DNA of 64,000 nt from Epiperipatus broadwayi (lineage: Eukaryota; Onychophora; Udeonychophora; Euonychophora; Peripatidae): the NCBI GenBank assembly GCA_028023455.1, contig JAQFVV010012396.1:11385296-11449295 (forward strand), in the 5' to 3' direction. The notes beneath the pieces were generated by a model. That model worked only from the letters and a program-made list of their open reading frames with translations. It made no database searches and was not told the origin of the DNA. Both the position numbers and the translations under genes were made by a program. Below are positions 12,166-24,290 of the stretch, in pieces (positions within the stretch are counted from its first letter, which is position 1; the number at the start of each line of letters is the position of its first letter).

Positions 12166-12322
12166 GGTCATTCCTTTAAACCTGCTGATGCTAAAATTAT
12201 TTGTTTAGAAAGTAATAGTAAACAAAAAAACAAAAAATAAGAGGTTGGCACATTATTAATTCTAAGAATGACAAATATAAGAGCCAACAGTATTCCTCTC
12301 AGCAAGCACTGGTTGTTTAATC

Positions 12323-12402
12323 TAATGACAGAGGCAACTGGTAGTTAATTTACACATGCAAATAATGACAGAACCAACTGGTAGTTAATTTACACATGCA
12401 AA
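12323..12402 (+). repeat. 40-base tandem duplication
   Basis: Two units, 12323-12362 and 12363-12402, are nearly identical; each contains CAACTGGTAGTTAATTTACA. They differ at only about two positions (GAGG versus GAAC region). Confidence 0.9.
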
Positions 12403-12634
12403 TATCAAGTCTATGACAATCAGTGATTAGTTTAATGTATATTTATACACATGTAGATATGCTAATATATTTGATAATATTCACTTTAATCATGCTTTGA
12501 CAAAGATACACTGTATCAATAGTCTGGTTCAACAAGATAATAAATATTGTTTTATACCAAAAAGTTATTACCATAATAATTGATAATTGTCTGCATATTT
12601 TTGTAGAATATATTTTATTTCATATTATCTATAG

Positions 12635-14159
12635 TATACCCGGGTCTCTTTTTGTGCAGATTTTTTTAATGCAATTTTGAAGTTATGCGATTCATGTTTA
12701 TTCTTAATATCTTTTTATGCGGTTTTATTTTATGCGATAAAAAAGTTCATAGTTCACTTAAAATCGGAATGTTCCAATTTTATATACACATATTATATTT
12801 TCCATACTTTAAATGCCTGTTGGAAAAAGGTTTGGCAATAAATTTAGATACGGTAGGAGATTTAGAAAAAGATAGTGAAACAGAAGTGGAACCTGTTTGT
12901 TTCACAGCAAATATGATTCGAGAAAGTCTTCAATTTTCTAATCAATTGGACAATCATTTTCTTGTTAATGACATGAATTATGAATGAGCTCTTAAATTCC
13001 AACAAGAGCTAAATAGTTGTATGTCTGGATATCGTGAGCTTCATAAACAATTAATAAAATCGTCATCTCAAAGCTTAATCACCAATTACATTGTTGACAA
13101 AAAACCATTAACTTTTAGACTGAAAAATTTTTTATTGGCTGAGTGAATTAAAGTTTTAAACTTTTGATTGGTTCAATTACAGAATCAGCAGTAAAAATAT
13201 ATTGGTCTTTTAATATTAGATTTGTTTTTAAAAAGCAAATTAATAATTTGTCAGATAATGAAAGTGAACAAATTTTTTTCAAAAATAAATTTCTATTTAT
13301 AATTATAAAAATATTCTATAGCAGAGAACCTAAAAAGAACATTCGTAACCTATTAGAAAATGCTGTATATGTCATTGACTTCTTTCTCAATTTACATTTG
13401 TGTAAAAGTAAAGAATTTTTACTAAAATTTTAACTATTTTTCTAAAATGATATTTTCAGCATATTTTATCAAAATAATTTATAATATGTAAAAAAATACT
13501 CTAAAATATACATTTTCATTTTGAATATCAAAACAAAGAACTTGTAGCTGTCAAAATTGTTGTCAAGAATTCCCTTTGGTTTAAAATGAGCAACAATAAA
13601 TCAGCACCTTATGGTTCATTTTAAGCTTTAAAAAGATTGTAAATTCACTATGATAATGCAAAAATTTATGGTTTTAGAATGAATTTAAGCTATGAATGAA
13701 AATTTTCAGTTGATGCACCTTATTAAATGCAGCACGAGGCTGAAGTTGGCACTAATTGTATTTCCTCTTGTGACGAATCTGAATTCTTTTCAGTTCACAA
13801 ATGTATGCCAAATAGCGATAATGATTAAAATATGTATGAAAAAATGTAAAATAAATTACACATAAAAAATAGTGTTTTGAGGAAAATTAAATAGTTAATA
13901 AAAAAAGTAAAAAAAAGTTTGTCTTGTATCAATTTTTTTCAAATATTTGAAATTTTTTATTAGTCATACTTTATTTCGTTATTTTTTTTTTATGCGAATT
14001 TTAAAGTAATTTTACTTTGTTGCTTTGCTTTTATGCAATTTTTGAAAATTATGGAATGTTTCCTACATTTTTCAATGTGAGTTAAGTCTATTTTTGTGCA
14101 ATTTCTTTTATGTGGTTTTTTTGCGGAATCTATCTACCACATAAAAAGACCCAAGTGTA
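12635..14159 (+). mobile_element. Pogo/Tigger-like DNA transposon, copy 1 (decayed)
   Basis: The ends are inverted repeats: TATACCCGGGTCTCTTTTTG at the left, and the reverse complement of the right end is TACACTTGGGTCTTTTTATG. Both match the ends of the copy at 16442-17541. An internal frame (12685-12987, then onward past one stop to about 13146) encodes a Tigger/jerky-like transposase C-terminus: FTANMIRESLQFSNQL, VNDMNYE, then after the stop a segment with YRELHKQLIKSSSQSLITNY, which resembles the family's tail after the DDE domain. The DDE catalytic core and the CENP-B-type DNA-binding region are missing. No mobility is possible from this copy. Confidence 0.75.
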
Positions 14160-14164
14160 TATAC

Positions 14165-16435
14165 ATATATTATAGTTTATTCTTATATATATATGGTAAA
14201 TTCATTGTAGTTGTCATAAAATTTATATAGACCAGAGTAATAAAAGAGTTAAAATTTCTAAAAGTAGAGTTAAAAATACATATAACAACTCAGCTTTGTA
14301 TATTCATGAACTGTTTACAGGTCATAAAATATTATTTGACAATGCAGATATTATCTTTTATAAAAAAAAAATAAAAAAAAGTGAATTGAAAAGAAGCATA
14401 AAAAAACTTTGATGATAAAATAGTTTGAATCTGAGACTATCAATAACATGAAAACATCTTTTAATATTAAAGGGAGTTGGGTTTTGAAGTGAATGATAAG
14501 AAGGCTATCTTGTTTGGTTTATATAGGTGGTAATATTTAATTAAATTTCATTTGAAACCCTCTATTTGTTAATGAATGAAACCATAGTTGTGGATGGATT
14601 TTCATGTTTAGAGGGGTTTTTTGGCTAGCATTATAATGTTGTATGAATTTTTATTTTAAATATATACAGCAAATTGAATTGTAGACTAATCTAAAATTAT
14701 AAAGCACCGAATGAAAATATACCTATATAAGGTTGTAGAGTTATTAATTACTGAAATTACATAAACTTAACAAAAGTATACGTTATTTAAATGAATACAA
14801 TCATATTTTTAATGATTGAATTTATAATTAAAAGAAGAATATTTTCTTTTATATTTGAAATGCTGGAATGAGAAAGATAATTGTTTTAAAGTATAATTAA
14901 TTATATGAATATACAAAGCCTTAATTTTAAAACGATCTTATATTAATAATTACATAAAATTTAAGTTCCCAAGGAGTAATATTAAACGTCCAGAATCCTA
15001 TAAAATAACTAGTTTAAAAATAACATTAAACCAGGATGATGCTTTGATGGGACTTAATGTAGAGTTCTTATGAAGTTATAAAATGTGTTTTTTCTCTTTA
15101 AATTCTAACATTGCATATAGAATTTTTAAAATTATATACACTGTTTTTATTGAATGGCAATAATTACATTTTTCAAATAATGATCCAAATTTTATATTTA
15201 TTCTCTTGCATTTTTTTATTTTATAGATAGAAAAATTAATTTTAAATGTTTTACTTATAGAAACTGTTGAAAAATAGATTATCTTTTTTCTTTATTTATA
15301 TAATGAAGGTTGTATATTTTCCTGCTTTAATTGAATTTTGAATGGAAAAGACTGTCTTCAGAATTTATTTTACTTTTATTAAATGTTGATAACTTTAAAA
15401 GACATAAATAATGTTTAACTTATAGTTTTAATCAGCTTTTCTTTTCTTCCCTTATTTTTGCAGAAACAAAAGAGATAAACTTAACTCTAAAGATTTATTA
15501 GTTGATTTACAGTCTATAAAATTTATTACAATCTTTATTGTATAAAACAGAAATCAGTTTACAATATAACTGCTATGGAAATATAGTCCTAATAATATGT
15601 GCCTTTTTTCTGAAGAAGAAATATCTCTCATACTAACAGGAATTAGCATTAAAATGTATTTATCTTCAAACTTTTTTTTTTGATGCATCCTATTTGCAAT
15701 AATTAATATCATCAGCACAGCTTCTTTAAAAGCAATCTTGGTCGATAGTTTCTGATATTGTTTGCCTACACAAATGTGGTGCATTAAAACCCTGCTGTTG
15801 GATGGAATCTTTTTTTTTCTCTGCTATTATAGAGGCAATGGTGAAATGGGATATTGTTTTTTGTGAGATCAGTGATGTAGTAGATATTTTTTTGAAGATA
15901 TGTTATTATTTATTTAGTTAAAATTAATATGGTAAAAGTATTCTGATTTAATTGTCATACCATTCTTGATCTTGAGATCTAATAATATTCATTTTGCAAC
16001 CAAATTTAGAATCCATTTTAATGATGTAATATGATGTTGTTTGTTTTGGTAATATGAAATGTCCCAAACCCCTTAGTATAAAAAAGAAGATTCTGCCAGC
16101 ATTGACACATTAGAGACAATCTTGTTAAATAAAGTTTAAATTATTTAATATATAAGTACTAACGCATTAAATGCATCTTGATAGGTATAACTTGACACTG
16201 CTAACATATCATGTGATAATTATTTGGAATAAAAAAGCCACTTACTTCATTGTTCACCTCAATGGATTGTATATGAAATTATACAGTTTGTCCAAATAGT
16301 GTAATTATCTACATGAAATAATAAATACTTTAGTTTAAAAAGTATTGTTTGTTAAATGCATGACATTTGATTAGAAAGCACAATTATAGCTCATCTAAGG
16401 CTGGGTTAAATTTCCACATCTTTTTTTTTTATAAA
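14165..16435. other. AT-rich DNA between the two Tigger-like copies
   Basis: No family recognised. The minus strand at 15554-15784 has a 76-codon frame (it includes KLSTKIAFKEAVLMILIIANRMH) with somewhat less biased amino-acid use than its surroundings, but no homology I can name. I treat it as unassigned. Confidence 0.35.
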
Positions 16436-16441
16436 AAAAAG

Positions 16442-17541
16442 TACACCTGGATCTCTTTTTACGCGGACTTATTTAACATGATTTTGAAGTTATGCGATTC
16501 ATGTTTCACTGGAGTCGAACTCCGATAATGCGCTATTACTTTAAATAATAAATTTTGCGCACTTACGTTATATTGAAAGTAATAGCACATTATTGGAATT
16601 TGACTTTCATCTTAGTAATTTCAATATTTTCAGTGCTTTATAATAGTAAGATTTTATGCAATAATGAAATTAAAATCATGATTTCCACATTTTATGTATA
16701 CAGACATTAAATTTTACAAGATTATAATGTAAATTTGTTCAAACATTGTGCGTGTTAATTTTGCATTTTAAATCACATTCTGTTTTTGCTTTTTAAAAAA
16801 GAATGTAATCAATTATTAATCATTTAGTGTCCACAAGTTTATTTTTAAAAGGTGAGTAATACCAGTGGGCACAATTAAATTTGACAATTAAAATCTGATT
16901 TTTGATTGTAATTAGCAATTTAAAAATTACTTACGGCGATTTGAAATTAATGTGATGTGAAATTTGATTTTTAAACGGAACTGAAAATTAAAAAATTAAA
17001 GACAAAAATAAGAATTTAATTTTTAGTTGTTAGTTTCATAAACAATTAATAAAATCATCGTCTCAAAGATTAATTACTAATTATGTTATCACCAGAAAAC
17101 CATTGACACAACATGAGTGTGAAGTTGGTGCTAGTTGTATTTCCTCTTGTGAAAAATTGATTTTTTACCAGAATGTGTTTTTCGTCAAATAGCGATAATA
17201 ATTAAAACATGTATAAAAAAATGTAAATTTCTGTACTGTAAATTATGCATAAAAATATATTATTTTGAATAAAATTAAATATTATAGTTAAAAAAAGTTT
17301 GTCTTGTATCAATTTTTTTCAAATTTGAAATTTTTTATTAGTCATATTTTATTCCTTATTTTTTTTTTTTTGCGCGAATTTTAAAGTAATTTTACGTTGG
17401 TGCTTTGCTTTTAGCAAATTTTGAAAAATCACAGACCGCATCCCCCCTTTTTCAATGTAAGTTACATCTATTTTTGCATGATTTCATTTGCGCGTGTTTT
17501 CTGAGAAACCTATCTATTGCGTAAAATGAGACCCAGGTGTA
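16442..17541 (+). mobile_element. Pogo/Tigger-like DNA transposon, copy 2 (internally deleted)
   Basis: It has the same termini as copy 1 (TACACCTGG at the left and its complement at the right). About 17030-17180 encodes the same tail, HKQLIKSSSQRLITNY, and is followed by the shared 3' block (GAAGTTGGTGCTAGTTGTATTTCCTC) also found at 13739-13775. Most of the transposase is gone. The insert at 16513-16605 is a separate hairpin not present in copy 1. Confidence 0.75.
16513..16605. repeat. Small inverted repeat nested in the Tigger-like copy
   Basis: Two 30-base arms (16513-16542 and 16576-16605) are reverse complements with about four mismatches. Each contains ATAATGCGCTATTACTTT or its diverged partner. 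They are absent at the corresponding place in the copy at 12635-14159, so this is probably a later insertion. Confidence 0.7.
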
Positions 17542-17544
17542 TAC

Positions 17545-18350
17545 ACAAAAATTATGAGTGTATTTAAAATGGTAGAATCAAATTATATAAAGTTTTTATG
17601 AAATATTTATTTTATATACAGCAATGTTTTTGAATTGTAATATACTAATAATCAGCTTTTTTATATATTTTTTGTAAAAAAGTTTAATTAATGATCTTTG
17701 ATAATATACAAATTAAATAATGTGCCTTAATTTGGTCAGACTAACTAGCACAAAGAATAATGGCTTAAATAGTTTTCCCACTGGTATGAGTGGCTAAACA
17801 TTTCTAAATTCTTTTAAGAAAAGAAAAACATCTCAGTTTGATAATTTGGATAAAATTGTTTGTGCCGCCTGTTATTTGACTTTCTAAATGATTGATAAAT
17901 AACTGACAAAAAGAATTATCTGAAAAACAATTTTCATTAATGTAGAACTAAGGAGGATAATAAGTAGACATACTAAAAATAGGTTGGCGTAATGAAAATC
18001 AATCAGAAATAAGAATTACATTTTTCTTTAGATATAGCCATAAATCTGATCAATCTCAATCCGGAGAATAGCTTTACTAAGTAAAAACTATATTGACTTT
18101 AATGGATCACATCTATGACATCTTCAGAACTTAAAATAATTTTTTGATTCTGTACAAAACAATAAATTCATCATTTCCACAATACATTCACATCACACTA
18201 ACAGCATTTGTAGAAGTCACTGACAAACTCTGGAAAATGTTGAAGTTTGTTTAGAATTCTTCAAGGGGATGAGTTATTATTTTTTTGAAAAAAATAATAA
18301 GAAACATGACTTATTGTTTGCATATAAAGATTTCCAGGTTTGAAATGAAC
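17545..18350. other. AT-rich DNA with no recognised feature
   Basis: No coding or repeat family was identified. Confidence 0.4.
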
Positions 18351-18379
18351 ATTAAAGACAATTTATCTATACTAAAAGA

Positions 18380-18700
18380 CCCTATGGATACATATCTGAA
18401 TAATCCAAGCCATACAAAAACTCCCAAAACATTAATGTTACACAATCATACATGAAATTTATATTTAATTTTTTGCATGAAATATTACCAACAAAGAAAT
18501 ATCGAAATGAAAGATATCATATGAATTTAAATCATATATGCACACTGTCCAATAGGAAAGAAGAATCTATACTACATCTATTTGAAGTCTGTAAAGACTT
18601 CGATGAAATAAGGTTACAAGCATTCAAAAAGCTACATATAAACATCAAGAATCTGATTCTCAAATATGTAAAAACTTTAACTCTCTCAATAGTTTAGTTA
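18380..18700 (+). pseudogene. LINE ORF2 C-terminal zinc-finger fragment, copy A
   Basis: The open frame 18452-18697 (81 codons) starts MKFIFNFLHEILPT and continues to a C-x2-S-x8-H-x4-C arrangement (C30, S33, H42, C47), then INIKNLILKYVKTL. It aligns through KFIF, ILPT, Y.N.R, HL.E.C and NLK.L..KYV with the fragment at 57200-57694, which keeps all four zinc ligands. The family is the zf-RVT domain that follows reverse transcriptase in several LINE clades. The second ligand is lost here (Cys to Ser). Confidence 0.65.
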
Positions 18701-19550
18701 TCATACACATATTAAAATCCATTTAAATCGTAAGATGTCATAAAATCTTAAATAACAATAATTGTCAAAAGAAAATCAGTCAGAATTATAACAAACTATT
18801 TCATAATAATTTAAAGTATCTCTTTAGTGATATTTTTCTCAATATGGACTACTAGCTAATTATAAGATATGATAATAAGGCATTGTGTACATTACATTGA
18901 TTATATTAATATACTATTACAAAGAAATAATTATATAGATTTTTATAAATTTTCCTGTATATAAATCTTGTAAAAAAAAAAAAGTTTATTTTGTTTTTAA
19001 AAAATAAAGTACATTCTGAGATTTTACACTAATATGATTTATATCTAGGTCAATGAAAATCTAGTCCACCCTAATTTGCATATTTTATTCTAGCTACTTC
19101 TTGAAAATGAAGGCTTAGACCTTCTAAAGCCTTGAGTATAATATTTACCATTTGTTAAGACGGTGATTGTCTATTTAATATAGAAATAGTATTTATATAT
19201 CTTATAGTTTACGTGTGTATTTATATTAACACAAATATAGATTTTACAAATACAAAAAAAGTATAAAACATACATTCATAAAAAATAGTTTACGTATATG
19301 CAATTTTTTTTTTTTTTTTTTGTGGACTAAAGATCATTTTCAATAATATTTGAAACTTAATTTTAAAAAATTCTTTATTTACATTATTGAGTGTTGATAT
19401 AAACACAATCACCCAAATTATAATTCTATTTTTATAAAATTGCTTAAAACATAGAATTAAATGTATAAACAAATAAAAGTGTTACTTACCACTGCTGAAG
19501 CTCTTTCTTGTCAACTAAAAAAATATAAATATATATTATAATAAATAATA
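18700..19550. other. AT-rich DNA with no recognised feature
   Basis: No gene or repeat was identified beyond homopolymer runs (an 18-base T run near 19305). Confidence 0.4.
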
Positions 19551-19555
19551 GAAAT

Positions 19556-20263
19556 CATATATAAAAGGCTAATATAAATATATATTAATCATACATAAAA
19601 AGCCTTTTTCAGCACATGGTTTAGTTCTCTTTTCAAATGTTAATAATCTATTTTAACATTAGCCAGTTATTGCATATATAACACCATCTAGTGTTCCAAT
19701 AATGAATGTAATATAACAACAATAACAAAATAAAACAATAAAATAGAATAAAACCTTCATATAGAGATCTAATACAACTTCAAAAAATTGACTACATAAA
19801 CATAACAATATACAAAACAAATAATACACAGATTATACAATTTTATAAATACTAGCTTATATAATTTTCCATTCACTTCCAAGATAAGACAATATATATA
19901 AAGTTGTATAATATATGTATTATTTATTTTGTATATTGTTATGTTATGTAGTCAATTTTTTGAAGTTATTCTGAATCTCTATATGATGGTTTTATTTTAC
20001 TAAAGTTTTATTTTATCATTATTTTACTTTCATTATGGAATACTAGATGATATTATACATGCAATAATTGCCTAATGTTAAAATAGATTATTAACATTTG
20101 AAAAGGACAAGATTTGTTAGCCGAGAGGTCAGCGCAGCCGCCTTGCAATCAAGCAGTTGGTTGCAGACAGTTGTTGCGGGTTTGCGTCCCAGCCAATGCT
20201 ATGACATATGGAAAAAAAGGCTTTTTATGTATGATTAATATCATATTAGCTATTCTATATGAT
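19556..20263. repeat. 700-bp imperfect palindrome (large foldback element)
   Basis: The left arm (about 19556-19850) and right arm (about 19895-20263) are inverted repeats, roughly 85-90% identical by eye. Matching landmarks are TTAATCATACATAAAAAGCC with its complement at 20219-20238, TTCAAATGTTAATAATCTATT with its complement at 20084-20104, and TTGACTACATAAACATAACA with its complement near 19936-19955. The loop is about 45 bases. The right arm contains the SINE at 20109-20218; the left arm has a 20-base unmatched remnant at the equivalent point. No transposase is present. Confidence 0.85.
20105..20218 (+). mobile_element. tRNA-derived SINE inside the palindrome's right arm
   Basis: It has TTAGCCGAGAGGTCAGCGCAG (A-box region), GCGGGTTTGCGTCCC (B box, one base off GGTTCG), then ATGCTATGACATATG and an A tail. 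A 16-base extra segment (CAAGCAGTTGGTTGCA) expands the region between the boxes, as in the 8092 copy. Flanking AAAAGG/AAAAGGC is too short to call a target duplication with certainty. Confidence 0.8.
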
Positions 20264-21260
20264 TTTTATCACTTGTTATAATTATATAAAAGAATAGCAT
20301 ATTTGATTTCATTATTTCCATTTTCGATGAAACTGTATGAATATATATATATATAATACACATATTATTTGCTTCATATGGAAATGATTCATTTCTACAA
20401 AGCTTATATATAATAAATGATATTATGTTTCTGCAATTAAATTTATTATATAAAAACCATTTTTACAGATATAATTAAAATTCTAGATATTAATATTCAT
20501 TTAATTTTTAGCAGTGTATGAGTGCTTTAAAAATACAGGCTTAAAAATGAAGTGATAGCCAAAATATGCAGTAAAGAATTATTATTACATTTCACTTAAT
20601 CTGGAAAAAAATCATTATTTTTAAAAAGCTACAGAAATGAGACACCACATTAAAAATAGTGCAAATGTAGTAAGCTTCCTCAAATGTTCATACTGTACCT
20701 ATATTGATAATTATATTATTAAAATAATCGTTCATAAAAAAACATAAAATTAAACGTTGAAGAGTTTATTGCAGTTTGTTTTAGAAAAAGATAAGAATCA
20801 AATAGTTTTCTAGCATTAGTTTTGAAATAAAAAAGCTACAATCAATTAATCAGAAGGGGAGAGGGGTGTTTCGTTAGAGAAATTAAACTAAGGGTTATAA
20901 ACGGAAGTAAAGAGTTTTTATTAGTATTCGTAAAAATATAATTTAAAAAGTTAAAACATACAAATCTCTTTTCATTCAAGTTTAATTAAAGAAAAAATAA
21001 TGTTAAAACTAAATAGTAAATTGTATTAAAAATATATGTGCGTATATATGTACGATTTGTAAATAAATAAAATGTATGCGAAATAAAAGAAGATTATCAT
21101 TAAAAACATGGCAATGGCTATTAATAAAATAAAACAACACGTTTTATTGCATGGCTATTACTAATTAAGCAATCTTCCAAAACATGTTTATCAAATGATT
21201 ATCACTGGAATTTGACAACAGATCTTTGCCGGAGATATTAGAAAGACAACAAGGCGCAGG

Positions 21261-21300
21261 TATAAATAGACCTTTTTTTATCGGACAGTAATCAGTTCAC
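21261..21300 (+). promoter_or_regulatory. Candidate TATA box plus initiator
   Basis: TATAAATA at 21261-21268 is followed 33 bases downstream by TCAGTT (21292-21297), the invertebrate initiator consensus, in a GC-higher flank (GGCGCAGG just upstream). The spacing is ideal for RNA polymerase II start-site choice at about 21294. Confidence 0.5.
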
Positions 21301-21372
21301 AAATTAGTTGAGTGAGTGCAGTTCACAAAAGTAATTGAGTAGTGCAGTTCAGAAATTAATTGAGTCAGTTAA
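21292..21372 (+). repeat. Three short tandem units at the putative transcript start
   Basis: Three units of about 25-30 bases each begin AGTTCACAAA or AGTTCAGAAA and continue with TTAATTGAGT-type sequence. They lie directly after the initiator. Confidence 0.7.
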
Positions 21373-22654
21373 CAAACAAAATGCAGTGTTGAGAAGATTT
21401 TGGGAATTCACACCTCTCCACAGCCTAAAAAGTCTGATGAAAACAGCAAAATCTGCCCGTGAAATAATGTCAACGTAACAACTTGGAAAATCTCCGTCAA
21501 TATCTACTTGTCTCTGATAGTAATAATCGTGAAAATCAGGAAACTCAGCAAGGAAACATCCCAGCCAGCTGGTAAGCATTCATAATGGAAACATTTTCAC
21601 TGAAAGCAGCCTCCAAAGAACAAAATTCTACGTCAACATTCAAAAGCCTAGGTAAAACATTTGCTTATTTCATTTATACTGTAATAGCCATTGCATTGCA
21701 TTAATTCGTACGAATCTTTCAAGAGTCTAATTATATGAACTCTATATCATATATAAATGAACTATTGATATGTGTGATTAAATTTCAAATGCTATGTAGT
21801 CCTTTATTATCATTATTATGTGTGTGCATGAGTTAATATGTGCGTGATCCTTATATCAATATTATTAGTCAAAGTAGATAAATTCCCAGTGTTCTGTTAT
21901 GAAAATATTCAAGAATATTTAAACTATTTAGAATGTTAATTTAAAATATGTGTGTGTTTTATTAGAAGTATAAAATGTTTAAATTTAGTAAATAAATGTT
22001 AGTTAATAAATTATCTTTCAAATTAAACTTTATTTGTCGGTCAATTCTTTTTATCAATTCCCTTTTATCAAGTCTTTTAACCACTAATTAAGTATAATCT
22101 ATTAGTGATTACAAACAACTGAGTTAGTCGTGGATTTAGGCGTTGAGTTAGTGGCCACTGTTCAAAGTGCGTTGTCTATTCTTTTAGTATTCTTTTAGAA
22201 TAAGCAGCTGGCGCCTGTGTTTATACACAAACAAAAAAAAGTGCTTTGAACTTGGTGTTGAACTCAACAGCCGAGAAGAAGCTATGTCCTGGAAATGTAA
22301 CGCTAGTTATATACCTTATAGCTATCATTTGGGCATACATACTCTCCGAGTATGTTCTTCTCTGCCTAAGAGGCCGGTGTTTCGAATGCACATATTCGAA
22401 TTCGGTTCAATACAAAGTTATGGCAATAAAAGTGAGTGAGCTAGTGCTATAAACCATGAATCTTGAGTTCAAAAATCTTATATTTTATAAATATATTAAA
22501 TCGCATGGGACAGTAGTATATTATGCTCAGATCTTAAAGAATTTACATCAACAAAAGTTTGCAATTTCATGTGATTACATCCAAATAAAAGTTGATAAAC
22601 TTACTTTTCACAAATGCCATTACTTATTTTGCCATTATTACCACTATTGATAAT

Positions 22655-23145
22655 ACATCTATTTCTACCATTGAAATAAAAATCATAACTACATTTTACA
22701 AAATAAGCATTTTTAAAGCTCCCTTCTTGTAAAAAAAGTCAGTCCTTACATAGGTATACAATCACTGGTTGAACAAAATTTTTTTGTCCCCAAATCTGAT
22801 TTCAAATAATCTATTATTGTTTGTAATGCCTCGATGCCTTGTGCAAGATCACAATTAAAGACACTTAGTTTTCTAAATCTATTCCTATCACTGTTTTCTC
22901 AATACTGAAAGCTTTGCATACTTTATCTAGTCATACATATAAAAGAAAATAATTGGCATCAGAACTGTATTCTATGAAATTAAGCAATGAAAATGTGGTT
23001 GTACAAAGACACAATCTCATCATTACATCTAATGTAGAGGGTAGATCAATAGCATGATAATCATGATAACAAAATAATATATATACATATAATAGTTAGT
23101 AGCATTTTAAAACCAATTGTAAGCAATAACAACTTTAATCAAACA
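22655..23145. other. AT-rich DNA with no recognised feature
   Basis: Nothing recognised. Confidence 0.4.
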
Positions 23146-23154
23146 CAGAAGTAA

Positions 23155-24290
23155 AACTCTCCCTACAGTAGCACCACTCAGTGCTAGCCAGAATAATCAA
23201 TAGATGCAAGAAGGTTTGTGTATAAAATCCCTATTTAGTGCCAACTCATCCAATATTCCCAAATTAGTTTTTAGCATGTCGCTTTCATCAATGAAGAGCC
23301 TTGGATCTGAGAGCACTATACTTAGATCTTAGAATCTAATGCTACTATATGGAGAGTTTGCATCTGCATTAAAGCTTGTGTAAGCATAAAAAATGGTGAT
23401 CATTTGATGTGTTTATTGGTTTAATACAAATCCTGCCTAATAGGATAATGGTGACTGGGGTTATTAAAGAACCAAATACAACAAAATGTACAGATGCTGA
23501 ACTGAGTTCAAATCTATATGGCTATAGAAGCAAATGAGCTTGAATTGAAAACATTATTACTATATCATTTTGGACTCAAAACTTTATAGTTAACTAAAAA
23601 AGTAAAAGGTAGCTGCTGGGTAGATGCATTAGATCCTACATTCTAAGTGCAGTGCTCTTATATCAAAGGCTCCTCACTGATGAAAGCCACAAGCTAGAAA
23701 TTGGTCCAAGAATATTGTATGCATAGGTAATATAGGAATTTTATGCAGAAACCTTGTATCCATTGACTACTCTAGCTTGCACTGAGTGGCACTACTGTGT
23801 GGAGAGTTTTGCCTCTGTGTTAACAGCTTGTGTAATCATAAAGAATGGTGATTATGTGATGTTTATTGGTTTAATACCAATTCTGCTATAAAGGAAAATG
23901 ATGACTGGTTATTAAAGAACCAAAGACACCAAAATATATAGATGCTGAACTGAATTCAGATCTATATGACTATACAAGCAAATGAGCTTGAAAACGTTTT
24001 CATTTTAGACTCAAAGCTTTATAGTTAACTAAAAATGTAAAAAGTGGCAGCTTGAGGGTTGCATTAGATCATAATAGATGCAGTGTTCTCAGATCCTGAT
24101 GAAAGCCACAAGTTAGAAACTTGTCTGGGGATATTGAATGAGTAGGCACTAGGATTTTATGCACAAACCTTGCATCCATTGATTACTCTGGATTTCCCTG
24201 AGTGCCATTATTGTATGAAAAGTTTTATCTCTGTGTTAACAGCTTATATAATCATAAAGGATGACAATCATGTGATGTTAATTAATTTAA
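23155..24290. repeat. Tandem array of ~430-bp units
   Basis: About 2.6 units. The landmark with CTTGTGTAAGCATAAA or CTTGTGTAATCATAAAGAATGGTGA recurs at about 23375, 23825 and 24245 (periods about 450 and 420). Between them the blocks AAAGAACCAAA, GATGCTGAACTGA.TTCA, AGCAAATGAGCTTGAA and CTTTATAGTTAACTAAAAA repeat in order. Each unit also contains the CTCTCCATACAG/CACTCAGTG foldback termini seen at 2618-2802. Short relatives occur at 38380-38510 and 39492-39559. Confidence 0.8.

Larger units (their letters stand above)
20850..22450. other. CpG-richer block of unknown nature
   Basis: Compared with its neighbours this stretch keeps many CpG dinucleotides and lower homopolymer content. It includes the core promoter candidate at 21261-21300. 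Downstream, GTAAG/GTAAA donor-like sites occur near 21572 and 21653. Two open frames (22246-22452 and 22456-22650, plus) have no recognisable domain. It could be an LTR-type promoter of an old retroelement or the 5' part of a transcription unit; I cannot decide. Confidence 0.4.

Noticed and set aside
13164-13433. 89-codon plus-strand frame inside the Tigger-like copy
   Set aside because: No transposase similarity was seen and its composition follows AT content; it is not separately supported.
23155-24290. CRISPR-like array
   Set aside because: The units are ~430 bp and diverged, with no short identical repeats and unique spacers; the genome is eukaryotic.
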